Part shown: positions 25,285 through 33,075 of the stretch, piece after piece
How positions within the stretch are numbered: position 1 is the first letter of the stretch
Layout of the letters: every line of letters begins with the position of its first letter
DNA from: HGM05190 sp964394205
Lineage (GTDB): Bacteria; Bacteroidota; Bacteroidia; Bacteroidales; Muribaculaceae
Assembly: GCA_964394205.1 (NCBI GenBank)
Contig: CAYMVS010000001.1
Location: forward strand, 1-64,000
Direction of reading: 5' to 3'
DNA: 64,000 nucleotides
Notes under the pieces: generated by a model
Told to the model about the DNA's origin: nothing
Database searches by the model: none
The model's input: only the letters and a program-made list of their open reading frames with translations
Program-made: the position numbers and the translations under genes

Positions 25285-25667
25285 TTCTATCCATTATTGT
25301 AGTGTCACTTGTCGGTCTTGCGCTCGAGAGATGGTCAAAGTCAAAAGAACGCAAAAAAGCAAGGAAAACAATAGGAGAAGTTGAGACAGAACATAGGGCG
25401 ATCGATACAAATCAAGTGCCGCCTATACCAACTGAGCAACCGGCGCTGACCTCGCGCCCCGGCCTTCTCAATTTTGACCGCGACGATAATGGAATGAAAC
25501 AAACGGCTGTTCCACCGGCAATACCGGCACTTCATGATGAAGAGAAAAGCGTTTTTGAACCGATGGTTGACAGTGCCGACGAGACAGCTGACACCGAGGC
25601 CGAAAATGAGGCCGCTCGTTGGCGACGCGCCATCATCGATAGCGAAATCCTTGCACGAAAATTTTAA
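25275..25667 (+). CDS. Small membrane-anchored hypothetical protein
   Basis: This 130-residue protein of unknown function has one N-terminal membrane segment (MEQILSIIVVSLVGLALE, 1-18). A strongly basic stretch (RWSKSKERKKARKT) follows, as expected for an N-out/C-in anchor. The rest is polar and low in order, and acidic toward the end (DSADETADTEAENEAARWRR). No recognised domain is seen. A clear promoter supports it as a real gene. The CoA-transferase gene follows after 29 nt. Confidence 0.7.
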   Translation: MEQILSIIVVSLVGLALERWSKSKERKKARKTIGEVETEHRAIDTNQVPPIPTEQPALTSRPGLLNFDRDDNGMKQTAVPPAIPALHDEEKSVFEPMVDSADETADTEAENEAARWRRAIIDSEILARKF

Positions 25668-25696
25668 CCTGAAAATACAGTATATAGAATAACAAG

Positions 25697-27193
25697 ATGG
25701 CATTCAACAAATTGACGGCTGAAGAAGCCGCATCACTGATTACCAATGATTGTAATGTGGGCCTTTCAGGGTTCACAGCTCCGGGTGTCCCCAAGGTAGT
25801 ACCCGAAACCATTGCCGCCCATGCGCTTAAAGAACACGAGGCAGGTAGAGAGTTTAAAATCAACATCTTCTCGGGTGCTTCTACCGGCGACCATTGTGAC
25901 GGTATTCTTGCCCGTAACAATGCAGTGGGGCGCCGAACCCCCTATCAGAACCATCCCGACCTGCGTAAACGCATCAACGCTCACGATGCACACTATTTTG
26001 ACCTGCACCTAAGCGAGTTAGCACAAAAAATGCGTTATGGATTCTATGGCGACATCGATATTGCCATTGTAGAGGTTCAAGACATTGATGAAAATGGCGA
26101 GGCTGTATTGGGTCTTGGTGTCGGTAACACACCGACATGGGTCAAGATGGCAAAAAAGGTCATAATCGAGCGCAACAAACATTTGCCTGCCGGCCTGAGA
26201 GGCATTCACGACATCTTTGTTCCCAACGATCCCCCTTATCGTGGTGAGATACCTATATTCAAGGCCAGCGACCGTGCAGGCTCACCTTTGCTGAAAATTG
26301 ATCCCGCCAAAATTGTCGGTATCGTCGAGACAAATGCACCTGAGGGCGTCAAGTCTTTCTCGGCTCCCGACGAGACCACGCTTCAAATCGGAGCTAACGT
26401 TTGTAATTTCCTCGCGTCTGAGATGCACGCCGGTCGCATACCCTCAACCTTCCTGCCGCTGCAGTCGGGTGTAGGCAATGTGGCAAATGCTGTACTCTAC
26501 GGGTTGGCTGAAAACCTCGATATTCCTCCGTTTGAAATGTACTCGGAGGTTCTCCAAGATGCCGTTGCCGACCTCCTTTTGAAAGGTCGATGCAAATTTG
26601 CCAGTGCAAGCTCGCTCACCATGACCGACGCAACACTCGACACCGTGTTCAGCAACATGGATGTGTTGAGAGAGAAAATCATCCTGCGTCCAAGCGAGAT
26701 TTCAAACAACCCCGAGGTTATACGCCGACTGGGTGTCATTGCAATGAACACCGCACTCGAAGCCGACATTTTTGGCAACATCAACTCGACCCATGTCACC
26801 GGCATACGCATGATGAACGGTATTGGCGGCTCAGGCGACTTCACACGCAACGCCTATCTGTCGATCTTCTCATGTCCTTCAATCACAAAAGGTGGCCTGA
26901 TCTCCAACATCGTCCCGATGGTTTCTCATGTGGACCACTCGGAGCACTCGGTAGATATTCTTATCACCGAGCAGGGTGTAGCCGACCTGCGTGGTCTTGA
27001 CCCCGTTCAGCGCGCCCATGCCATTATCGACAATTGTGCCCACCCCATGTACCGCGAGCTGTTGCGAGACTATCTCAAGATTGGTCGTGCCGGTCAGACA
27101 CCCCACAATCTTCACGCTTCACTTGGATTCCACACCGCCTTTATCGAGCATGGAGACATGTCAAAGGTTGACTGGAGCAAATATGAGATTTAA
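25697..27193 (+). CDS. Acetyl-CoA hydrolase/transferase family, succinate CoA-transferase type
   Basis: This 498-residue enzyme moves CoA between succinyl-CoA/propionyl-CoA and acetate or succinate, as in the succinate-propionate fermentation of Bacteroidales. The family motif SGVGNVANAV (257-266) and the likely catalytic glutamate in MYSEVLQD (E284) are present. The ALEADIFGNINSTHVTG and MNGIGGSGDFTRNAYLS stretches of the C-terminal domain are conserved. Full length for the class. A strong terminator follows 40 nt after the stop. Confidence 0.93.
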   Translation: MAFNKLTAEEAASLITNDCNVGLSGFTAPGVPKVVPETIAAHALKEHEAGREFKINIFSGASTGDHCDGILARNNAVGRRTPYQNHPDLRKRINAHDAHYFDLHLSELAQKMRYGFYGDIDIAIVEVQDIDENGEAVLGLGVGNTPTWVKMAKKVIIERNKHLPAGLRGIHDIFVPNDPPYRGEIPIFKASDRAGSPLLKIDPAKIVGIVETNAPEGVKSFSAPDETTLQIGANVCNFLASEMHAGRIPSTFLPLQSGVGNVANAVLYGLAENLDIPPFEMYSEVLQDAVADLLLKGRCKFASASSLTMTDATLDTVFSNMDVLREKIILRPSEISNNPEVIRRLGVIAMNTALEADIFGNINSTHVTGIRMMNGIGGSGDFTRNAYLSIFSCPSITKGGLISNIVPMVSHVDHSEHSVDILITEQGVADLRGLDPVQRAHAIIDNCAHPMYRELLRDYLKIGRAGQTPHNLHASLGFHTAFIEHGDMSKVDWSKYEI

Positions 27194-27232
27194 CCAAGCA
27201 TCTTAATTCAACTGTTAATATTCTACAAAATC

Positions 27233-27283
27233 AATCTACCCGCGTTGCAGCGCCAAGCGCTCCACCGCGGGTAGATTTTTTTT
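27233..27283 (+). terminator. Strong terminator after the CoA-transferase gene
   Basis: A 12-bp perfect stem (27233-27244 with 27266-27277) contains an inner AGCGC/GCGCT hairpin and is followed by a run of T to 27283. It stands at the left border of the palindromic element. Confidence 0.92.
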
Positions 27284-27485
27284 GCTATGACTGCAGAGCC
27301 GGGTGGATAACGCCGCGATGCGGCGAGACAATAATAGCACATTGTCGAGGGGGGGGGTATAAAGCCGGCAGACGTAACATCTCGCCGCCAGAGGCAGTGT
27401 GATCAATGGCGACCCCGTCACCCCGGGCCTCGTATAGGTTCATCAGGGGCAACAATCGAGCCCTGGTCTGTCGATCTGCACCGGC

Positions 27486-27533
27486 GTCGACAGAGTGCCT
27501 GTGTCGACAGAGTGCCTGTGTCGACAGAGCGCC
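27486..27533. repeat. 17-bp tandem repeat, 2.8 copies
   Basis: The unit GTCGACAGAGTGCCTGT occurs at 27486-27502 and 27503-27519. A third partial copy (27520-27533) changes T to C and runs into the first hairpin module of the palindromic element. Confidence 0.95.
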
Positions 27534-27921
27534 AGCGGCGCGAGGTTATGGCTAACCCCAGGCGAAGCCTGGGCGAGCATGGGGACAGCCGGATAATAGT
27601 AGACATGGAGCCTCGCGAGAGGCGATGTTATGGTTGCAGATATGGCTCAGCGCGCAAGATAGATTGGCGACCTGACAGTTGCAGGCACGGAAGACACCAC
27701 CCATGCCGCTACTATGACATCGCCTCTCGCGAGGCTCCGGGGGTATGGGCTTGCACTGTCCCCAGGCTCGCCAAGGCATCGCCTGGGGTTCGACATAATC
27801 ACGCGCCCCCGGCGCTCTGTCGATGCCGGGCACCGAACAACTGCCCTCAGGCTTATTTGTTGGCGCTAATGGACCCCAACGAGGCCCTAATACGAATGTT
27901 GAAGGTACACACAGCCTCGGT

Positions 27922-27957
27922 CATGAGGTGCTACGCATACAGGCTACACACCTCATG
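27922..27957. repeat. 9-bp inverted repeat beside the right outer arm
   Basis: CATGAGGTG (27922-27930) and CACCTCATG (27949-27957) form a perfect hairpin that abuts the 28-bp right outer arm. It has no counterpart on the left, where a run of nine G (27349-27357) is found instead. Confidence 0.8.
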
Positions 27958-28082
27958 CCCTCGACAATGTGCTATTATTGTCTCGTGTGCTTCACGGCTT
28001 TCTCGTTACATTGCTCCCCATTCCTCCCGACTCTGCCACCAACCGGCCTTTCCGCTGACCCCTTATTTGTCGACAATCAAAA

Positions 28083-28125
28083 AAGACTGAAAATCGGCAG
28101 CAAGGCGCTATTGATTTTCAGTCTT
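28083..28125 (-). terminator. Terminator of tRNA-Thr
   Basis: A 13-bp perfect stem (28083-28095 with 28113-28125, 17-nt loop) is followed on the minus strand by six T. It starts 11 nt beyond the tRNA 3' end. Confidence 0.9.
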
Positions 28126-28135
28126 AAATTGTGGG

Positions 28136-28208
28136 AGCCGCGAGTGGGACTCGAACCCACGACCTTTTCGTTACGAATGAAATGCTCTACCAACTGAGCT
28201 ATTGCGGC
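28136..28208 (-). tRNA. tRNA-Thr(CGT)
   Basis: This is a 73-nt cloverleaf on the minus strand with anticodon CGT (complement of 28173-28175). It has D arm GCTCAGTTGGTAGAGC and T arm GTGGGTTCGAGTCCCAC. The acceptor stem has one A-C mismatch (pair 6-67) and the anticodon stem an A-C mismatch (31-39). The discriminator reads U. No CCA is encoded. A minus-strand -7 box (TACCTTTG, 28257-28250) lies upstream. Confidence 0.9.
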
Positions 28209-28249
28209 TTGATATGGAAGTGGATTGTGGTGACAATCACAACCGAGTG

Positions 28250-28257
28250 CAAAGGTA
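28250..28257 (-). promoter_or_regulatory. -7 box of tRNA-Thr
   Basis: The minus strand reads TACCTTTG, the same box as for tRNA-Ser, 42 nt before the tRNA 5' end. No TTTG is seen at the -33 distance. Confidence 0.55.
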
Positions 28258-28288
28258 GTGATTTTTTTCGATTTTCCTTATGGTGTAT

Positions 28289-29704
28289 TTAAATTTTTTG
28301 AAGTGAATGGGTGAATTTTATTTTTGCTTTGTCAAGCTCGAGGGTACACATCACCGGAGCGAGGACGTAGGGGAGAACTGACTCGAGTTTAGCTTCCGAT
28401 GAGACCGTTGCTCCATAATAGTATTGCAAATAGGGATTGATAGTCTCCTGTGATTTAGAGAATGTCGCTGACACCGGTGTAAGAATAAACTCAGTGTCTT
28501 CAGGGGTAATCTCATCTTTTTCAAGCATCTCCATCAGATAGGGACGCATTGAGGAGAAATCGTAGGTACCGGTCGAAGATGAATAGGTGGCAAAAAAGGA
28601 TGATGTGTCGTCGGGCAGATTTGCCTTTGAGAAGAATTTCTCTTTTTCCGACTTTTTAATCAGCAATACGTATGGTGGGGGCGTCAAGCCATATTTGTTG
28701 GCGATGGGCTTTGCCGGAATACTGAGGGTCAGGAAGTTGACAACACTCATCGGTGTTCCCGCAGCCTTGAAATCTTCAATGACCTTTTTGATGGGGAATT
28801 CAAACTCAACATCATACCCGATGGGGGCTGCAAGAATTGTCTTGCCTGCATTGACATCGTCGACAAGGGCCTGAGACTTAGTGAATGTAATGTTATTATT
28901 TGTCAGAACTTCAGGCGACACGGCCATATATGTGGAGATGTATCTGATGGTTGTATCGCGATCGGTCCCGGTTACTTTAGACGTGCGATGATAATATATC
29001 TTTATCGATGTGTTTGCCACATTTATCATGCGTCCGCTACCAAAAGAGTTGCGTATGTAAAGACCGGGGAACCAGGCGGCAAATGATTGGGGGGTGGCAA
29101 ATGTCTGGGGAGACTCGCGGTATTGGTTCAGCATTGAGTAAGCGAAGTCTAACGGGAGACGGATGTTGATATAGCGGTAGTCATCGTCTTTATCGTACAC
29201 CCCGGTCAGATTGGAAGTGGTCGCCGCATAAATTGTAGAACCCCAACAGTTGGCAGGATCATAATATCCTTTAGGGTCAAAGCTGCTGAAAATGGGGGAG
29301 GGGAGCTGCTTGGTGAGGGGGTAGACCTCAAGCCCCATCGGAATCACCGAGTCGCCCACAAAAGACCCTAAAGGCATACCGAGCACAAGATTGATTGAAT
29401 CTATTGAGGATTTGTCGAGGCCGGTTGTGTCTATTGTCTCCGATGATATGAACTGGGTGACGACATCACTTGAAAGATTACCAAAGCCCTCGACGTTAAT
29501 GCGCCCAAAAAGTTGAACAATCGTCCGTGAGCGCACCTCAGGGTTGAGAATTGATTTGCCGGAGATGGTATAAGCAGAGTCGACCACAATTTCAACTTTG
29601 TTGTCAAACAGTGATTGCCCTACATTATAGGTATCTTCACATGAATATAGCGTGAGTGCAAATGCAGCTAAAGCTATGGCTGAGAGTTTTTTCTGAATTT
29701 TCAT
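28289..29704 (-). CDS. DUF4270 lipoprotein
   Basis: This 471-residue exported protein has a lipoprotein signal (LALTLYSC, cysteine at 22). It is followed by the DUF4270 start EDTYNVGQSLFDNKVEIVVDSAY and a long beta-rich region. The family occurs throughout Bacteroidetes, usually just downstream of a short glycogen/starch synthase gene, as here (34 nt). Its function is unknown; the conserved pairing hints at a link with envelope polysaccharide, which is inference. Confidence 0.88.
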   Translation of the reverse strand: MKIQKKLSAIALAAFALTLYSCEDTYNVGQSLFDNKVEIVVDSAYTISGKSILNPEVRSRTIVQLFGRINVEGFGNLSSDVVTQFISSETIDTTGLDKSSIDSINLVLGMPLGSFVGDSVIPMGLEVYPLTKQLPSPIFSSFDPKGYYDPANCWGSTIYAATTSNLTGVYDKDDDYRYINIRLPLDFAYSMLNQYRESPQTFATPQSFAAWFPGLYIRNSFGSGRMINVANTSIKIYYHRTSKVTGTDRDTTIRYISTYMAVSPEVLTNNNITFTKSQALVDDVNAGKTILAAPIGYDVEFEFPIKKVIEDFKAAGTPMSVVNFLTLSIPAKPIANKYGLTPPPYVLLIKKSEKEKFFSKANLPDDTSSFFATYSSSTGTYDFSSMRPYLMEMLEKDEITPEDTEFILTPVSATFSKSQETINPYLQYYYGATVSSEAKLESVLPYVLAPVMCTLELDKAKIKFTHSLQKI

Positions 29705-29738
29705 CTATCGAAAATTTTGGAGAGAGATCGATTTGACT

Positions 29739-30554
29739 CTAAATGAGGTCGTTGTAAAAATTGGCATAGCTCTGACCCAACGAGTCAGCGTCTTCAACAA
29801 AGTCAAGAACCGGCTTGCCGAGCGAGCGGGCGAAATCGAGCAAATCGGGATCGGCATCGGCAACATCGGCTATGACGCCATCGGAGTGTGCGATCGCCAA
29901 CCGGTTGAGAGTTTTGACATTAACAGAGTCAGTGCCGGTGAGTTCCAAAAGATGCTCGTCGGTCAATCCGTCCATCTTAAGTTTTTCAACAAACCGGGTG
30001 TCGAGCGTGCCGTCAAAATCACTGCTTTGTAATGAGAAGATCACGCGGGAGTTGCGGAACGAGGGGTCATCGTTATACAAATGTTTGATATAGATCGGGG
30101 CAAGAGCTGTAAACCAACCCGAGCAATGGATGATTGCCGGCTCCCAACGCAGTTTTTTGACTGTCTCAACAACGCCGCGGGCAAAAAAGATGATGCGCTC
30201 ATCGTTATCGTCGGGAGACAGAACCGTCTCAAGCTCTTTTACCGGTGGACGCAGAAAATAGTCCTCGTTATCTATAAAATAGACCTGCATGCGTGAAGGT
30301 TGCAGAGTCGCAACCTTGATTACAAGCGGATGGTCGGTGTCGTCGATAATCAGATTCATACCCGAAAGCCTGATAACTTCATGCAACTGATTGCGACGCT
30401 CGTTGATGCAACCATATTTGGGCATGAATGTCCTGACCTCAAAGCCTTTGTCCAGAATACCCTGGGTAATGCGGCGACTTGTCATAGCCATTTCCGAATC
30501 AGGCAGGTATGGGTTAATCTCTTGGGCAATATAAAGTACTTTCTGTTTTGCCAT
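29739..30554 (-). CDS. Short glycogen/starch synthase-like protein (GT5 N-terminal domain)
   Basis: This 271-residue protein covers only the N-terminal Rossmann-like domain of GT5 glycogen synthase. It shows KVLYIAQEINPYLPDSEMA, then EVRTFMPKYGCINERRNQLHEVIRLSG and IIHCSGWFTALAPIYIKHLY. The C-terminal GT-B half, which holds most of the ADP-glucose site, is absent, and no continuation is found downstream. Bacteroidales commonly carry this short form, so it is probably not a broken gene. Whether it has synthase activity is doubtful. It is cotranscribed with the DUF4270 gene. Confidence 0.85.
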   Translation of the reverse strand: MAKQKVLYIAQEINPYLPDSEMAMTSRRITQGILDKGFEVRTFMPKYGCINERRNQLHEVIRLSGMNLIIDDTDHPLVIKVATLQPSRMQVYFIDNEDYFLRPPVKELETVLSPDDNDERIIFFARGVVETVKKLRWEPAIIHCSGWFTALAPIYIKHLYNDDPSFRNSRVIFSLQSSDFDGTLDTRFVEKLKMDGLTDEHLLELTGTDSVNVKTLNRLAIAHSDGVIADVADADPDLLDFARSLGKPVLDFVEDADSLGQSYANFYNDLI

Positions 30555-30591
30555 TTGTTTGGGTAATATTACTGTCGAAACTTCGTGACTG

Positions 30592-30622
30592 CAAAGTTAG
30601 CAAATTTTTTCCAATATTCAAA
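30592..30622 (-). promoter_or_regulatory. Promoter of the glycogen synthase/DUF4270 operon
   Basis: On the minus strand TTTG (30622-30619), a 19-nt spacer and TAACTTTG (30599-30592) match exactly, 38 nt before the start codon and right behind the stop of the PCMD gene. Confidence 0.85.
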
Positions 30623-30623
30623 A

Positions 30624-32213
30624 TCAATAGTCCCAGTCAAATGTGAAGTCGTCGACATACAGAACCGCGCCATTGCCACCGGTGAAATAGTCGCCAAATT
30701 TTGAAGCCGACGAGACAATTATCAAGTAGCGTGGCACACGGGAGGTACTCTTATAGTTAAGAACGATTTCAAACGGTGTGTATTGGTCAACGTTATGCCC
30801 CACCTCCATCTTACCGTAGGCAACGACCTCATCGCCGTCAGGGTCAAACAGATGACGGTTGGAAGGATTGGTTCTGACCTCAAATGGCTCTTGCGAGTCA
30901 ATCAGTGCACACCAGACGATGCATGTATCGGGGCGTCCCTTAAGGTCGGTGAAACCGGTTGTGGCCGAGCTTATCGGGGCTGTTTTATATTTGAAGAACC
31001 CTTTGAGTTTTGTCGGGCGGACGACCCAGGGTCGTCCGAAACTGAGCACACCGTTTGTACCCTCGGTCCTGACATATAGACCCGAAAAGATGTTTCCTGA
31101 GGCGAGCTTACCGAGAGGACCGATGCCGACAAAGCGTGTCTCCAGACGGGCGGCGCGACCGGTACCTGTCGGGGTATCGTCGGAGGGGGTTGTGTTACTG
31201 TCGCCCAAAGTCGTGGCACCACGGTTGCCCGAGTCCCACCATGACTCACCTTCCTGAAGCCAGGGACACCAGATCTTACCATTGAGCCACCAGTTTTCAA
31301 AATCACCGTTGGGTATCGCGGGCATGGCACCGGTTGTAAAGGCGACAATATCGCCGGTGGCATTGCCGCTGACGGCACGTGCCTCGTATGCTGTGTTGGC
31401 TTGCAGATGTATCAACCGCGCTGTGAAACTGCCTCCGGTCGAGGTTATCCATTCCTGTGGCACCGTCAGCCAATCGGAATCGCCGGCTTTGCGATATTCA
31501 AACCCGTGTTCCTTGCCGGCCTCGGCCGTGCCATGCAACCACGCGACATTTGTCCATGCATCGACCGACTCTGTTGTCACCTCGGCGTCAGTGGGCACTA
31601 CATAGATAGTCCACTCGACCGAGCGGCCCCATTGTGAGACTGTGACTGTCACGGGATTGGTGAAGTCGACCGTTTTGTCAACAATATTGGGAGTCATGAC
31701 AGCATCACTGCCTGCCAGTTTCAAACCGGTCACCTTGACCTTTGAGATGTCGGCCCGGGAGTTAATACCGGCAATGACACGATGGGCTTCCGGCTCAATC
31801 GATGATGCACCGATCTGTTGTTCAAAGCTGAAATCGCGGGTAATGGTTTGAATTGCACTAACCTGCCAGGTGTATTCCTGATAAAGGGAGACGGTGATAT
31901 CGCGGTTTTCAGAGAGGTCAACACCATTGAGCCACTGTGTCGAGTCGCTCCACACCGAGTTGGCCGGTGTCAAGGCAAAGTTTGTGACCTGAACGTTAAA
32001 GATATCAGTGTTTTCTTCAAGATAAACCGTTATGTTGCGACCAATCGTGTCGATTGTTGTAGCCTGTGACGCACCCAAAATCTCAAAGGCCTGAAAATTT
32101 GGCTGAATACGTGGGTATGGGATGTCGTTGTGGATACAGCTCGTCAATGAGGCGGCCAAAAACAAAGTGGCTGCAGAGAGCAATGCTGAAATATATTTCT
32201 TAGATGTGTACAC
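30624..32213 (-). CDS. PCMD-domain surface lipoprotein
   Basis: This 529-residue lipoprotein has signal YTSKKYISALLSAATLFL and lipobox SLTSC. Two beta-sandwich modules (about 35-210, each with VTNFALTPA- or VTGLKLAGS-like strands) come first. A fibronectin-like module (about 215-290) follows, and then a C-terminal PCMD domain (about 300-529) from PNGDFENWW to VLYVDDFTFDWDY. The start is a GTG at 32213 overlapping the upstream gene by 14 nt; it is the only start that gives a proper signal peptide. It is the last gene of a five-gene envelope operon and probably sits on the outer surface. Confidence 0.82.
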   Translation of the reverse strand: MYTSKKYISALLSAATLFLAASLTSCIHNDIPYPRIQPNFQAFEILGASQATTIDTIGRNITVYLEENTDIFNVQVTNFALTPANSVWSDSTQWLNGVDLSENRDITVSLYQEYTWQVSAIQTITRDFSFEQQIGASSIEPEAHRVIAGINSRADISKVKVTGLKLAGSDAVMTPNIVDKTVDFTNPVTVTVSQWGRSVEWTIYVVPTDAEVTTESVDAWTNVAWLHGTAEAGKEHGFEYRKAGDSDWLTVPQEWITSTGGSFTARLIHLQANTAYEARAVSGNATGDIVAFTTGAMPAIPNGDFENWWLNGKIWCPWLQEGESWWDSGNRGATTLGDSNTTPSDDTPTGTGRAARLETRFVGIGPLGKLASGNIFSGLYVRTEGTNGVLSFGRPWVVRPTKLKGFFKYKTAPISSATTGFTDLKGRPDTCIVWCALIDSQEPFEVRTNPSNRHLFDPDGDEVVAYGKMEVGHNVDQYTPFEIVLNYKSTSRVPRYLIIVSSASKFGDYFTGGNGAVLYVDDFTFDWDY

Positions 32214-33075
32214 CGATTCCAAAATTGATGTTAAACAGATTAAACTTGAAGTTGGCACCGCTGCTGAAGCGCGAGCCTTCGTTGACACCGTTGGTGCGCT
32301 GCTTTTCATTCTTGAGTTGGACACCGAAAACGCCAAATGAGATGTTGAAATTGACATTGTCCATAATGAACATAGTCACACCGGGCGAGAAATTGATTCC
32401 GGCCGAGGTGATTGTGGTTTTCGTGTCACGCAACTCATCATTATAGTAGCGTCTGAACCGTGAGGTGCCGCTGCCGATGGCCAGATCGATCTCGTTGAAA
32501 ATAGCAAACCGTTTCATCGAGCTCAACCCGACATAATTGCGATAGAAGATTGATGCTCCCGATGACCGATAGTTGTAGCTGACATCGCGAAGGGAGAAAT
32601 TCAGGTCATCGTCAAAGTCAACGCTCAAACCGCTGAGGTCAAGCTCGCCCCTGCGATAATTGAATTTGAGGCCAATCGACTGGTTGGACGCAAAGAAATA
32701 GCTGACCGAGGGATTGACAGAGTAAATCTTCCCCTTGAAATTCAAATCTTTCAACATCGACAGCAGTTGCACATCCTCTGCATTGAACTCGCCGTAAGAA
32801 GCCGTTAGGCCGAATGCCCAACCTCCGCGCGGCACAAACAGGTAATTGTACAGGCCGCGGTCATATCGACCCAAATTGCGCTGTGGAATAATGAGGGGCA
32901 ATGTGTCATTACCAACTATTACAACCTGATTGAGCAGCACGCTGTCGGGCTCGACCAACGATTTGAGTTTGACCGGCGAGTCGTTGCTGCTGTCTGCTTT
33001 CACAATCTCTGTGCCCGGCACGACGGCGATCATTGCCGCCAAAAGTATCTTGATAAGAGTCTCTTTCATATTCAT
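32200..33075 (-). CDS. Outer-membrane beta-barrel-like protein (paralogue 2)
   Basis: This 291-residue protein has a signal peptide (about 1-25) and alternating amphipathic strands typical of a small barrel, starting LFVPRGGWAFGLTASYGEF (about 80). It is a paralogue of the protein encoded just upstream: both have an F-V-P-x-G-x-W opening, a FRNY/YRNY-x-G-x-S segment, a NEVDL/NEIDL strand, a FTPGVIMF/FSPGVTMF motif and the end FKFNLF/FKINLF. The predicted start has two nearby ATG codons (33075, 33069). Function is unknown; an anchor or pore for the neighbouring lipoproteins is possible. Confidence 0.75.
   Translation of the reverse strand: MNMKETLIKILLAAMIAVVPGTEIVKADSSNDSPVKLKSLVEPDSVLLNQVVIVGNDTLPLIIPQRNLGRYDRGLYNYLFVPRGGWAFGLTASYGEFNAEDVQLLSMLKDLNFKGKIYSVNPSVSYFFASNQSIGLKFNYRRGELDLSGLSVDFDDDLNFSLRDVSYNYRSSGASIFYRNYVGLSSMKRFAIFNEIDLAIGSGTSRFRRYYNDELRDTKTTITSAGINFSPGVTMFIMDNVNFNISFGVFGVQLKNEKQRTNGVNEGSRFSSGANFKFNLFNINFGIGVHI

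Larger units (their letters stand above)
27290..28040. repeat. Large mirror-image array of hairpins (REP/BIME-like palindromic element)
   Basis: The 27194-28135 stretch carries no credible gene. Left and right halves are reverse complements of one another in blocks. A 28-bp perfect outer repeat pairs 27324-27351 with 27958-27985. An about 65-bp block (27521-27588) pairs with 27756-27823 at roughly 85 percent. A 22-bp perfect block pairs 27607-27628 with 27717-27738. Each half holds three short hairpins in mirror order: GCGCC/GGCGC (27529-27541; 27803-27815), CCCAGGC/GCCTGGG (27557-27573; 27760-27788) and GCCTC/GAGGC (27610-27623; 27722-27735). Weaker similarity continues outward to about 27290 and 28040. 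The unpaired centre is about 27646-27700. It resembles interspersed REP-type repeats; copy number in the genome is unknown. Confidence 0.75.

Noticed and set aside
27486..27533. Possible CRISPR array
   Set aside because: The 17-bp units are directly adjacent without spacers, and no cas genes are present.
27512..28197. Open frames of 90-190 codons on both strands in the palindromic region
   Set aside because: They follow the inverted repeats, so both strands yield the same PRERRC-like peptide. Composition is repeat-like and no known domain or promoter supports them.
32214..32357. Longer N-terminus for the PCMD lipoprotein
   Set aside because: It would lie wholly within the upstream barrel gene and bury the signal peptide about 50 residues inside the protein.
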